Of a stretch of 8,937 bases of DNA, positions 1-6,298 are shown one piece after another (within the stretch, counting starts at the first letter, position 1; every line of letters starts with the position of its first letter). Origin of the DNA: a bacterium (GTDB lineage: Bacteria; Electryoneota; RPQS01); assembly GCA_028711875.1 (NCBI GenBank), contig JAQTRJ010000065.1:1-8937 (forward strand), written 5' to 3'. Both the position numbers and the translations under genes were made by a program. A model generated the notes under the pieces. That model did no database searches. It was not told where the DNA came from and saw nothing but the letters and a program-made list of their open reading frames with translations.

Positions 1-618
1 GACTTTTCCGAATGCCATCGCTCCGGCTTCCGCGTAGAGTTGGCCGGATTGCGTGAGATAAGCTTTTTCGCCGAAGTATTCCGTTTCGAACAGCGTCGAG
101 GTGCCTTCGCAGGCGGACGGAGTGAAAACGGGCGGATCGAACAGCGTGAATTTGCGGCTGTCGAAGAAATCGCGGATCGCTTTAATGATCGTATGACGCA
201 CACGCAGCACGGCATGCTGACGTTTGCTGCGCACCCAGAGATGGCGGTGATCCATCAGGAACGCCGTGCCGTGCTCTTTCGGGGTGATCGGATACTCTTC
301 AGCCAGAGCGATAGTCTGCATTCCCTGGACTTCAAGCTCGTAGCCGCCGGGAGCGCGCTGGTCGGCGCGCACGCGCCCGACGACGATCAGCGAGGATTCC
401 TGAGTGAGTTCATCAATCCGCGCAAACGTCTCTTCACCGACATCGGCGAGCGACGCAACGCACTGCATGTGCCCGGTGCCATCACGGATTACGAGAAAAC
501 GAATTTTTCCGGAGGATCGCTTGTGGTAGAGCCATCCTTTGAGCACGACGACGCTGCCGTCGTGAGCGCCAACGTCTTCGATGTAGACGTGCCGGGGCGA
601 GTGTGCCTGACTGTGCAT
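1..618 (-). CDS. asnS: Asparaginyl-tRNA synthetase, N-terminal part (runs off window)
   Basis: This gene is open from an ATG at 618 to the window edge, giving the first 206 residues. It charges tRNA-Asn with asparagine in the cytoplasm. Residues about 10-110 form the OB-fold anticodon-binding domain (GWLY at 28-31, RDGTG at 45-49). The class II catalytic core begins around 115 with PKEHG (113-117) and MDHRHLW (122-128). Motif 1 follows at about 138-170, then CEGTSTLFE (170-178) and [10 protein letters not shown] (191-200). These segments resemble the Thermus-type AsnRS, which from memory is about 438 residues, so roughly the last 230 residues (motifs 2 and 3) lie outside. AsnRS is favoured over AspRS because of the [13 protein letters not shown] stretch. 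The start lies 19 nt after the gpsA stop with no clear Shine-Dalgarno, so it is probably the last visible gene of the purM operon. Confidence 0.93.
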   Translation of the reverse strand, partial: MHSQAHSPRHVYIEDVGAHDGSVVVLKGWLYHKRSSGKIRFLVIRDGTGHMQCVASLADVGEETFARIDELTQESSLIVVGRVRADQRAPGGYELEVQGMQTIALAEEYPITPKEHGTAFLMDHRHLWVRSKRQHAVLRVRHTIIKAIRDFFDSRKFTLFDPPVFTPSACEGTSTLFETEYFGEKAYLTQSGQLYAEAGAMAFGKV

Positions 619-637
619 AGTGGGTATGGTTGTTGAA

Positions 638-1636
638 TTAATCTTCCGCTTTAAGGTCGCGCGTCATGAGTTCGCTCAGCACGCGCCGGGGGCTGATGTC
701 CCCGTCGAGAATCCGGCAGACAGCCTCGGTGATCGGCATCGCGATCTGGTGCCGGAGCGATAGATCGCGGGCGGCTCTGGCCGTCCAGACTCCCTCGGCA
801 ACCATCGTCATTCGCGACAGAATCGCGAGCGGATTTTCGCCGCGGCCGAGGGCTTCGCCGACGCTGCGGTTGCGGCTGGCGGGCGAGCTGCACGTGGTGA
901 AAAGATCGCCCATGCCGGAAAGTCCGCTGAAGGTGCGGGCGTTGCCGCCGAGCGCGACGCCAAGACGCGTAATTTCCGTCAGTCCGCGCGTGAGCAGCGC
1001 GCCCTTGGCATTCGCTCCCAGGTTCATTCCATCGCACATACCGGCGGCGAGTGCAATCACGTTTTTCATCGCGCCGGCCAGTTCGACGCCGATCAAGTCG
1101 TCCGAGGTGTAAAGACGAAACGACTCTCCGGAAAATTCGGATTGAACGCGGGCGGCCGTCTCGCGCGAGATGGACGCGATGACGGCGGACGCCGGAAGAC
1201 CGGCCGCGATTTCCACGGCAATGGTCGGGCCGGAGAGAACCGAGAACGATTGCGGCGGAAACGTCTCCAGCTCTTCGGCGCACATTTCAGACGCGCGTTT
1301 CAGCGATGTCTGCTCGATCCCCTTCATCAAGCTGACGACCAGAGTGCCGGGAGCGAGCCGGTTCATCGCCCGCAACACGCTTCGGCAACTTTGAAGCGGA
1401 ACGGCGAGCAGACACAGATCGGCATCCTTCAGCGCGCGCGATACGTCAGCGGTAATCGCGAAGCTCCCAGGGATGAGGTGACCGGGAAGAAATTTTTCGT
1501 TGACGCGAGTCTCTGCGACTCGCGCCGCCTGCACTGAATCAAATTCCCAGAGGGAAACGTCATGTCCCCCGCGCTGAAGGACCAGGGCCATCGTGGTGCC
1601 CCAGTTGCCCGCGCCCAGAATTGCGATGCGCGTCAC
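638..1636 (-). CDS. gpsA: NAD(P)-dependent glycerol-3-phosphate dehydrogenase
   Basis: GpsA reduces dihydroxyacetone phosphate to sn-glycerol 3-phosphate, the backbone precursor of phospholipids, in the cytoplasm. The 332-residue product has the usual family length. The N-terminal Rossmann fold carries GAGNWGT at 8-14. NEKFLPG (46-52), SLMKGIE (102-108) and SGPTIAVE (135-142) are family blocks. MKNV at 190-193 contains the probable catalytic lysine K191. [11 protein letters not shown] (241-251) followed by R-N-R (255-257) belongs to the C-terminal helical substrate domain. The start is GTG at 1636, overlapping the plsY stop by four bases (GTGA). A GGGAG Shine-Dalgarno inside plsY lies six bases upstream. 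The coupling fits function, because PlsY uses the product of this enzyme. Nothing in the sequence suggests damage. Confidence 0.97.
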   Translation of the reverse strand: MTRIAILGAGNWGTTMALVLQRGGHDVSLWEFDSVQAARVAETRVNEKFLPGHLIPGSFAITADVSRALKDADLCLLAVPLQSCRSVLRAMNRLAPGTLVVSLMKGIEQTSLKRASEMCAEELETFPPQSFSVLSGPTIAVEIAAGLPASAVIASISRETAARVQSEFSGESFRLYTSDDLIGVELAGAMKNVIALAAGMCDGMNLGANAKGALLTRGLTEITRLGVALGGNARTFSGLSGMGDLFTTCSSPASRNRSVGEALGRGENPLAILSRMTMVAEGVWTARAARDLSLRHQIAMPITEAVCRILDGDISPRRVLSELMTRDLKAED

Positions 1637-2241
1637 GACTTGCTCCCGAAAGATTTTTCTTCACCGCGCAACAGGCGGTCGAGATTGCCGCGATGGGCAA
1701 CAACGATAATCACCGAGACGACCGCCGAAACGCCGATCACGAACGCGGAGCGACCGCTTAGCGCGAGCATGGCCAGCGGAAAAGCCACGGCCGCGCAAAT
1801 CGAAGCCAGCGACACGATGCGCCGCGCGGCAAAAGACACTCCCCAGACGCCGAGCGCGATCAGAAGACTCCGCCAATCCAGAGCCAGCATGGCTCCGGCG
1901 CCCGTGGCCACACCCTTACCGCCGCGCAGTCCGGCATAGGGAGTCCAGATATGTCCAATCACCAAGCCGAGCGTCATGAGCGCCGCAGAGAGCTTGGGAT
2001 CGCTTGCCGAAGCGAAGAGCGGCGCGATCAGCCAAACGGGCACATAGCCTTTCAATCCATCGGCGAACAGCACGAGCAGCGCCCACTTTTTGCCCAGAAC
2101 GCGCGAGACGTTGGTTGCGCCCATCCCGCCCGAACCGGTTGTTCGCGGATCCACACCCTTGACCGCGCGGCAAACGAGGATGCCGGTGGGAATGCCGCCG
2201 ACCAAATAGCCGACAATCAGCGATCCGGCTTCGGTCATCAC
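1633..2241 (-). CDS. plsY: Acyl-phosphate:glycerol-3-phosphate acyltransferase PlsY
   Basis: PlsY is an integral membrane enzyme that transfers an acyl group from acyl phosphate to position 1 of glycerol 3-phosphate, giving lysophosphatidic acid. The product is 202 residues, normal for the family, and mostly hydrophobic helices. The three signature regions are visible: G-S-G-G-M-G-A-T-N at 36-44, GGKGVATGAG at 107-116, and H183 followed by NLDRLL and E194. GYLVGGIPTG at 11-20 is the typical first helix. Motif 1 has Gly at position 39 where many PlsY proteins have Asn. The start could be GTG at 2241, giving a four-base overlap with purM, or the next codon ATG at 2238, giving a TGATG junction. 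The outer one is given. No good ribosome binding site precedes it, so translation is probably coupled to purM. Confidence 0.95.
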   Translation of the reverse strand: MMTEAGSLIVGYLVGGIPTGILVCRAVKGVDPRTTGSGGMGATNVSRVLGKKWALLVLFADGLKGYVPVWLIAPLFASASDPKLSAALMTLGLVIGHIWTPYAGLRGGKGVATGAGAMLALDWRSLLIALGVWGVSFAARRIVSLASICAAVAFPLAMLALSGRSAFVIGVSAVVSVIIVVAHRGNLDRLLRGEEKSFGSKS

Positions 2242-3236
2242 GCAATGTGCCCGACGCTGAAAACGTGTTCTCCGCGGTCAACTAGTTCATCCCGCGCCGC
2301 GTCGGCGAACGCGGGGTCCACGATGGCAACGGCGCCGATTCCAAGATTGAAGACACGGCGCATTTCCATCTCATCTATGGTTCCCCGCCGCTGAATCAGC
2401 CGGAACAGTTCGGGACGCGGCCAGCTATCGTAATCCACTTCGAGCGATAGCCCGTCGGGGATGACGCGCAGGGTATTCGCTTCCAGACCGCCGCCCGTGA
2501 TGTGCGACAGGGCATGGAGCCACGGTTTTCCGATGAGCGATCCGAGCGACGACAGATAGCAGCGATGGGGCTGCATCAGCGCTTCGGCCAGAGAGCGTCC
2601 GTCGGCAAGACACATGGACTTCAGCGCACCCGAGGCCGTCTCCTCGGCGAAAACGCGGCGGGCAAGCGAGTAGCCGTTGGTATGCAGCCCGTCGGACGCT
2701 ACGCCCAGAAGAACGTCGCCCTTGCGAACGCGGCGGCCATCGAGAATGTCGGCGCGCGCGACGATACCGACAATCGTGCCGGCCAGATCGAAATGTCCGG
2801 GCGCGTAAAGATCGGGCATTTCCGCGGTTTCGCCGCCGATCAGCGCCACGCCGTGCGCGCGGCAGGCCGACGCCAGACTCTCAGCCAATGTGGCGGCCAC
2901 GTCGGGATCAAGTTTCCCGAAGGCCATATAGTCCAGAAAGAAGAGTGGCCGCGCTCCGCACATCAGGATATCGTTGATGCAATGCTGAACGAGATCGGCG
3001 CCGAGACCTTTGATCCGATCCAACTGCACGCCGAGAAGCAGTTTGGTGCCGACGCCATCGGTCGAGGCGACTAAGACGTCAGATTCGGGCTGCTCGCTCA
3101 AGGCGAAGAAACCGCCGAAGTGGCCGACGTCGGTGAGCACGCGAGGGCCAAAGGTCGAGCGCGCCGCGGCGGCGATCCGCGATTTGGAAGCGGAAGCGCG
3201 GCCCAAGCTGACACCGGATTTTTCGTAGTCTATCAT
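2238..3236 (-). CDS. purM: Phosphoribosylformylglycinamidine cyclo-ligase (AIR synthetase)
   Basis: PurM closes the imidazole ring of aminoimidazole ribotide from FGAM with ATP, the fifth step of de novo purine synthesis. From the ATG at 3236 the product has 332 residues, close to the usual 330-350. It starts at the family N-terminus (Y-E-K-S-G-V at 4-9, like Y-K-D-A-G-V in E. coli). It carries TDGVGTK (59-65), the ND pair (88-89), FFLDY (99-103) and GGETAEMP (134-141), the ATP and substrate blocks of the PurM/PurL superfamily. An in-frame TTG at 3242 would add two residues. It is disfavoured because it lies only two bases after the predicted -10 box and so upstream of the expected transcript start. 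purM is the first gene of the minus-strand operon, and plsY overlaps its stop codon. Confidence 0.96.
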   Translation of the reverse strand: MIDYEKSGVSLGRASASKSRIAAAARSTFGPRVLTDVGHFGGFFALSEQPESDVLVASTDGVGTKLLLGVQLDRIKGLGADLVQHCINDILMCGARPLFFLDYMAFGKLDPDVAATLAESLASACRAHGVALIGGETAEMPDLYAPGHFDLAGTIVGIVARADILDGRRVRKGDVLLGVASDGLHTNGYSLARRVFAEETASGALKSMCLADGRSLAEALMQPHRCYLSSLGSLIGKPWLHALSHITGGGLEANTLRVIPDGLSLEVDYDSWPRPELFRLIQRRGTIDEMEMRRVFNLGIGAVAIVDPAFADAARDELVDRGEHVFSVGHIA

Positions 3237-3244
3237 AAACAATC

Positions 3245-3273
3245 AGTGTAGCATTCCCAAAGGGAAAAGTCAA
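3245..3273 (-). promoter_or_regulatory. Sigma70-type promoter for the purM-plsY-gpsA-asnS operon
   Basis: On the minus strand a TTGACT -35 box (3268-3273; five of six consensus bases) is followed by an exact 17-bp spacer and a TACACT -10 box (3245-3250; four of six). A transcript starting six to eight bases downstream would begin at about 3239-3237, one to three bases before the purM ATG at 3236. The mRNA would therefore be almost leaderless. This is seen by eye only; no start site is measured. Confidence 0.6.
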
Positions 3274-3350
3274 GCGCGCGGGGAGGCATAGGCAGTTGAT
3301 TTTGTGATGAGAATCAGCGATCTTGCAATCAATTCAGTGGTGAGGAGACT

Positions 3351-4742
3351 ATGCTGCCATATCCACAATGGAACATGCCGCTGGCGGGCGGCGCGATGGT
3401 GATCGCCGCCATCTCCATTTTTCACGTGGTGATTGCCCATTTTGCGGTCGGGGCGGGTCTTTTCAACGTGCTTTCGGAGCACCGTGCGCGCCGCTTAGGT
3501 GACGCGCAATTGCTCCGTTTTATTCGTGATAATTCTATATTTCTTATATATTTATCATTCGTGGCTGGAGCAATTTCCGGAGTCGGAATCTGGTTTTCAA
3601 TCGGCGTTGTCGCGCCCGAGGCCACAACCTTTGTAATCCGGTTATTCGTCTGGTTCTGGGCCATCGAGTGGGTTTTTTTCCTTTTGGAGCTCGCCTCCGG
3701 CTATATCTACTACTTCACATGGGATCGCCTCTCGCCCCGAGCGCATCTGGCAGTGGGTTGGGTGTATGCCGTTTCGGCGTTCATGTCGCTGGTCATTATC
3801 AACGGCATCCTGAGTTTCATGCTGACACCGGGGCTGTGGCCGACGACGTTAAATGTCTGGCAGGCGTGGCTGAATCCGTCGTTTTGGCCGTCGCTGTTCA
3901 TGCGCACGGTTTCCTGTCTGGCGCTGGCGGGGATTTTCACGGCCATCATCGCCACGGCCCGGCGCAAGGTCTATGACGCGACGGCGCGGGCTTCCATCGT
4001 GTCGTGGGGGGGGCGTTTTCTGCTGCCGCTGGCGCTGATGCCGCTTCTGGCGGTGTGGTATTTCAGGGTAATTCCAGTCGCATCGCGCTCGCTGGCTTTG
4101 GGCGGCGCGATTGCCATGACCATGTTCTTTCTGTTCGGCGTGATTCTTTCGTTTTTAGTATCGGTCTATGCCTACTTTGGAATGTTCCGGCGCTCGACCG
4201 CGCGGGAAATCAATCTCGAGACGGCACTGCTGATCGCGGCGATTGCCTTTCTGGCGACGGCTTCGATGGAATTTGTGCGCGAGGGAATCCGCAAGCCGTA
4301 CGTGATTATGAACACCATGTATTCGCATGGGATTCTGGTCAAGGATGCAGAGAAGCTGAACCGGGAGGGAGTGTTGGCCCACGCACCGTGGATCGTGCCC
4401 GATACGGTTCACTATGCAGGGCCGGTGGCCATTGGGGAGGCGGTCTATCGAACGCAGTGCCTGCGCTGCCACGAAATCGAAGGCTATAACGCGATGGTGC
4501 CGCTGATCCGGGAATGGAACATGCCGCTGATCGAGTCGGCTCTGAACGATCTGCATCTGCTGAAGGCGTTCATGCCGCCGTTCATCGGCACGCCCGAGGA
4601 GAAAAACGCGCTGGCCATCTACTTGTGGACCTTAACCGCAGAGGGGCAAGCCTGGCCGGAAGGACCGCCGGTTTTCGACAGGGATTCGACGAGCACAGCG
4701 GATTCAACGGCAGCGGCCGCTTTGACAGGAGGAACCGAATAG
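3351..4742 (+). CDS. Cytochrome bd-like oxidase subunit I with fused C-terminal cytochrome c domain
   Basis: This is a CydA-superfamily membrane protein of 463 residues with about eight helices (roughly 12-41, 60-85, 96-123, 132-158, 178-202, 220-240, 248-278, 289-308), then a c-type domain. H25 in helix 1 aligns with E. coli H19. E106 and E113 before TWDRL lie at or near E99 and E107. E311-G-I-R314-K-P-Y matches the E445-Y-G-R-Q-P-W motif. These ligands belong to the oxygen-reducing heme pair. The b558 ligand H186 is replaced by R185, and there is no long Q-loop, so a quinol site is not supported. C370-L-R-C373-H374 binds heme c, with M408 in AFMPPF as likely sixth ligand, probably periplasmic. 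It resembles bd-superfamily families thought to use non-quinol donors. Start: ATG with a GTGAGGAG Shine-Dalgarno ending three bases upstream. No convincing promoter was found. The next gene overlaps by one base. Confidence 0.82.
   Translation: MLPYPQWNMPLAGGAMVIAAISIFHVVIAHFAVGAGLFNVLSEHRARRLGDAQLLRFIRDNSIFLIYLSFVAGAISGVGIWFSIGVVAPEATTFVIRLFVWFWAIEWVFFLLELASGYIYYFTWDRLSPRAHLAVGWVYAVSAFMSLVIINGILSFMLTPGLWPTTLNVWQAWLNPSFWPSLFMRTVSCLALAGIFTAIIATARRKVYDATARASIVSWGGRFLLPLALMPLLAVWYFRVIPVASRSLALGGAIAMTMFFLFGVILSFLVSVYAYFGMFRRSTAREINLETALLIAAIAFLATASMEFVREGIRKPYVIMNTMYSHGILVKDAEKLNREGVLAHAPWIVPDTVHYAGPVAIGEAVYRTQCLRCHEIEGYNAMVPLIREWNMPLIESALNDLHLLKAFMPPFIGTPEEKNALAIYLWTLTAEGQAWPEGPPVFDRDSTSTADSTAAAALTGGTE
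4727..4732 (+). promoter_or_regulatory. Perfect AGGAGG ribosome binding site fixing a GTG start
   Basis: AGGAGG lies inside the last codons of the upstream oxidase gene, nine bases before the GTG at 4742, which itself overlaps the upstream TAG stop (TAGTG). This decides the start of the second subunit and shows translational coupling. Confidence 0.85.
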
Positions 4743-5821
4743 TGGAATCGTTCCCCCCCATTCCCGCCCATCCCCTCTTGATCTCGCACTTGCTGGGACT
4801 CGTTTTCCTCATTCATGTCGTCTTCATGAATTACGTGGTGGCCGCGCCGCTGCTCGCGATGATCTATCTGCGGGCCAAGGGCGAAGCTGGACGGTTGTTT
4901 GCCCGCTGGTTGACGGCGGCGGTTCCGGTGGCGTTCACCTTCACCATCAACTTCGGCGTGGCCAGTCTGCTGTTTGTGCAGGTGCTCTATCCCGAGCGAT
5001 TCTACACGGCCAACATTCTGCTTGGCGCAGCCTGGCTGGGAATCGTCGGGATGCTGATGGTCGCGTTCTATTTCGCCTACATTATGCAGAAGTGGATCGC
5101 CAATCCCCAGCGGAGCATTGCGTGGAGCCGATTGGCGGGCGCGATCATCACCGTGCTGGTGGTCGGGATCGCGGCTCTGATGATGAGCAACTACTTTATT
5201 GCCACCGAGAAAAGCCAATGGCCGCAGCTTGTGTCACAGCCGTGGCTGGTGGTCAAGAATCTCACTTTTGTGCCGCGCCTGCTTCATATCCTGATCGGAT
5301 CGCTCGCGGTCACGGGACTATGGATGGTGTGGATCTCGTGGTGGCGGCAGCGGCGCGGCGGACCCGTTGCCGAACTTCAGGCATTTCGCCGGCAAGGGCT
5401 GCAAATTGCCACAGGAGCGACCGGATTGCAGATTGTTGTCGGCGTCTGGTTTCTGCTTTGGCTGCCCAGTGCGGCGTGGGACGCGCTGTTCAGCGGCACC
5501 TTTCCGAGCATGGTGTGGATTGGAGGGGTTGCCTGCGGGCTGCTGCTGCTGGGGGTATTGCTGGCCGCGCTGGCCAATCCCGATAAGATCATTTGGCAGC
5601 GAATCGCCACGGGATTTCTGTTTGCCACGCTCATTGGCATGGTGGCCGGACGGGATGTGATCCGGAGACTGGCGATTGGAGATGATTTTCATTTGGCCTC
5701 CCTACCCTATCGTTTTCAGGCCGAACCGTTTCTGACCTTCGCATTGTTGTTGGTGGTGGGACTTGTCACGCTGTTGGTGCTGTTACGGTTGATTTGGAGG
5801 CTACCGGAAAAAAAGGAATAA
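4742..5821 (+). CDS. Membrane partner subunit of the bd-like oxidase (CydA-fold paralogue)
   Basis: The product is 359 residues with about nine hydrophobic helices (near 12-43, 57-82, 92-116, 127-150, 174-200, 217-241, 254-278, 287-305, 331-352) and a charged tail. The first part can be matched helix by helix to the upstream subunit: L-I-H25-V-V in helix 1 lines up with F-H25-V-V there. The two glutamates of helix 3 are absent. H182, in helix 5, lies within a residue of the E. coli H186 position. A-G-R-D near 302-305 vaguely recalls the GRQPW region. I infer a second subunit of the same oxidase, in the structural role of CydB but built from a CydA-like copy. No CXXCH is present. The GTG start is chosen over an upstream ATG at 4514 because of the AGGAGG site and because the region before it encodes the upstream protein in another frame. 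A strong terminator follows. Confidence 0.7.
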   Translation: MESFPPIPAHPLLISHLLGLVFLIHVVFMNYVVAAPLLAMIYLRAKGEAGRLFARWLTAAVPVAFTFTINFGVASLLFVQVLYPERFYTANILLGAAWLGIVGMLMVAFYFAYIMQKWIANPQRSIAWSRLAGAIITVLVVGIAALMMSNYFIATEKSQWPQLVSQPWLVVKNLTFVPRLLHILIGSLAVTGLWMVWISWWRQRRGGPVAELQAFRRQGLQIATGATGLQIVVGVWFLLWLPSAAWDALFSGTFPSMVWIGGVACGLLLLGVLLAALANPDKIIWQRIATGFLFATLIGMVAGRDVIRRLAIGDDFHLASLPYRFQAEPFLTFALLLVVGLVTLLVLLRLIWRLPEKKE

Positions 5822-5877
5822 TGAATCGGGCCTTGAGTGATGATCCAGCCGGGCGGGGACACCCGGATCGGCAACGG

Positions 5878-5913
5878 AAGCAGCCTCACCAAGTTGGTGA
5901 GGCTGCTTTGTTT
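5878..5913 (+). terminator. Rho-independent terminator after the oxidase genes
   Basis: A 13-bp perfect stem (5878-5890 with 5896-5908) has a five-base AAGTT loop. The plus strand runs straight into TTTGTTT. It lies 57 bases after the oxidase stop. The minus-strand tRNA-Leu ends 13 bases beyond the T-run, so the same hairpin could also stop tRNA transcripts, though the minus-strand side has only a weak T-run. Confidence 0.88.
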
Positions 5914-5920
5914 AGAAGAG

Positions 5921-6006
5921 TGCCGAGGGCCGGAATCGAACCGGCATGGGGCGTAAGCCCCGGCAGATTTTGAGTCTGCTGCGTCTACCAGTTCCACCAC
6001 CCCGGC
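5921..6006 (-). tRNA. tRNA-Leu (anticodon CAA, reads UUG)
   Basis: On the minus strand an 86-nt type II tRNA folds completely. The seven-pair acceptor stem GCCGGGG/CCTCGGC has one G-T pair. The D arm contains the leucine-like GTGG-AACTGGTAGAC. The anticodon stem is GCAGA/TCTGC with loop CTCAAAA, placing the anticodon CAA at 5970-5972. The long variable arm is GGGG-CTTACG-CCCC, and the T arm is GCCGG-TTCGATT-CCGGC. The discriminator base is A, as expected for leucine. The 3' CCA is not encoded (CTC follows), so CCA must be added by the tRNA nucleotidyltransferase. I see no convincing promoter box just upstream. Confidence 0.96.
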
Positions 6007-6026
6007 ACGCTGGCGTGGACAAAGAG

Positions 6027-6096
6027 TACCACCGGCCAAGCGGAGCTTGGTAATCGTGGGGGGCCAATTAACATAGCTACAACGCGGCCGGTGGTA
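6027..6096. repeat. Perfect 11-bp inverted repeat with a nested hairpin
   Basis: TACCACCGGCC at 6027-6037 is exactly reverse-complementary to GGCCGGTGGTA at 6086-6096, 48 bp apart. Inside, CCAAGC-GGA-GCTTGG (6036-6050) forms a second hairpin sharing two bases with the outer arm. The interior also holds a G6 run and a TAGCTA palindrome. The flanks show no obvious target-site duplication. It could be a folded 5' part of the tRNA transcript, a cruciform or a protein site; the sequence does not decide. Confidence 0.65.
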
Positions 6097-6161
6097 AACC
6101 TGTCATTCCCCGGTAGAATGCCACGGATAATATACAAGGAAAAGCTTTCAAATGCAACCGC

Positions 6162-6192
6162 TTCCGCAAACCGTGCAAGCCGCTTTGCGGAA
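6162..6192 (+). repeat. Stem-loop in the thyX upstream region
   Basis: TTCCGCAAA (6162-6170) pairs perfectly with TTTGCGGAA (6184-6192) around a 13-base loop. There is no T-run after it, so it is not a terminator. If the thyX transcript starts near 6140 this would be a leader hairpin about 106 nt before the start codon. No known riboswitch was recognised. Confidence 0.5.
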
Positions 6193-6284
6193 TCAGCCGG
6201 CCGGGGATGAATGTTCCCGAGGAATTGCCTATATTCCCCCGGTTGCGTGGCGAAATCCGTGACCTGTGCTGATCGGCACGTGCT

Positions 6285-6288
6285 GGAG
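6285..6288 (+). promoter_or_regulatory. Ribosome binding site for thyX
   Basis: GGAG within CTGGAGACA lies ten bases before the ATG at 6299. This supports that ATG over the in-frame GTG at 6266, which has no such site. Confidence 0.55.
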
Positions 6289-6298
6289 ACAGACTACT

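Larger units (their letters stand above)
6007..6298. other. Divergent intergenic region between tRNA-Leu and thyX
   Basis: This 292-bp stretch has no credible protein gene. It must contain the tRNA-Leu promoter (minus) and the thyX promoter (plus). A GATAAT at 6126-6131 matches five of six -10 bases on the plus strand, but no -35 box lies at a normal distance; the best, CTGTCA, is 20 bp away. It also contains the inverted repeat at 6027-6096, a small hairpin CATTC/GAATG at 6104-6120 and the stem-loop at 6162-6192, leaving a thyX leader of up to about 160 nt. Confidence 0.6.

Noticed and set aside
40..636. Plus-strand open frame of 198 codons at the left edge
   Set aside because: The opposite strand encodes a clear AsnRS over the same span; this frame has no recognisable motif.
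666..1537. Several plus-strand open frames opposite gpsA, and similar ones opposite purM and plsY
   Set aside because: They are antisense shadows in GC-rich coding DNA, without motifs or ribosome sites.
3237..3242. TTG start of PurM
   Set aside because: It would lie upstream of the expected transcript start and adds only two residues beyond the normal N-terminus.
3296..3329. Possible plus-strand promoter for the oxidase genes (TTGATT or TTGTGA with a weak -10)
   Set aside because: The -10 boxes match only three or four bases, so it is not strong enough to list as a feature.
4514..4741. N-terminal extension of the second oxidase subunit by 76 residues
   Set aside because: It is an alternate reading of the cytochrome c domain; AGGAGG before the GTG at 4742 and the hydrophobic start right after it fix the true start.
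5842..5869. Small hairpin GATCC/GGATC or CCGGG/CCCGG just after the oxidase stop
   Set aside because: Short, with alternative pairings and no T-run; the strong terminator is the one at 5878-5913.
5716..6039. Minus-strand open frame of 107 codons containing an ELVDAADSKSAG-like stretch
   Set aside because: It is the translation of the tRNA-Leu gene and the end of the oxidase gene on the opposite strand; this type of false ORF over tRNAs is well known.
6027..6096. The inverted repeat as a small transposable element (MITE)
   Set aside because: At 70 bp it is too short, and there is no target-site duplication at its edges.
6266..6298. GTG extension of ThyX by 11 residues
   Set aside because: The added residues do not look like a ThyX N-terminus, and the GGAG site fits the ATG at 6299.
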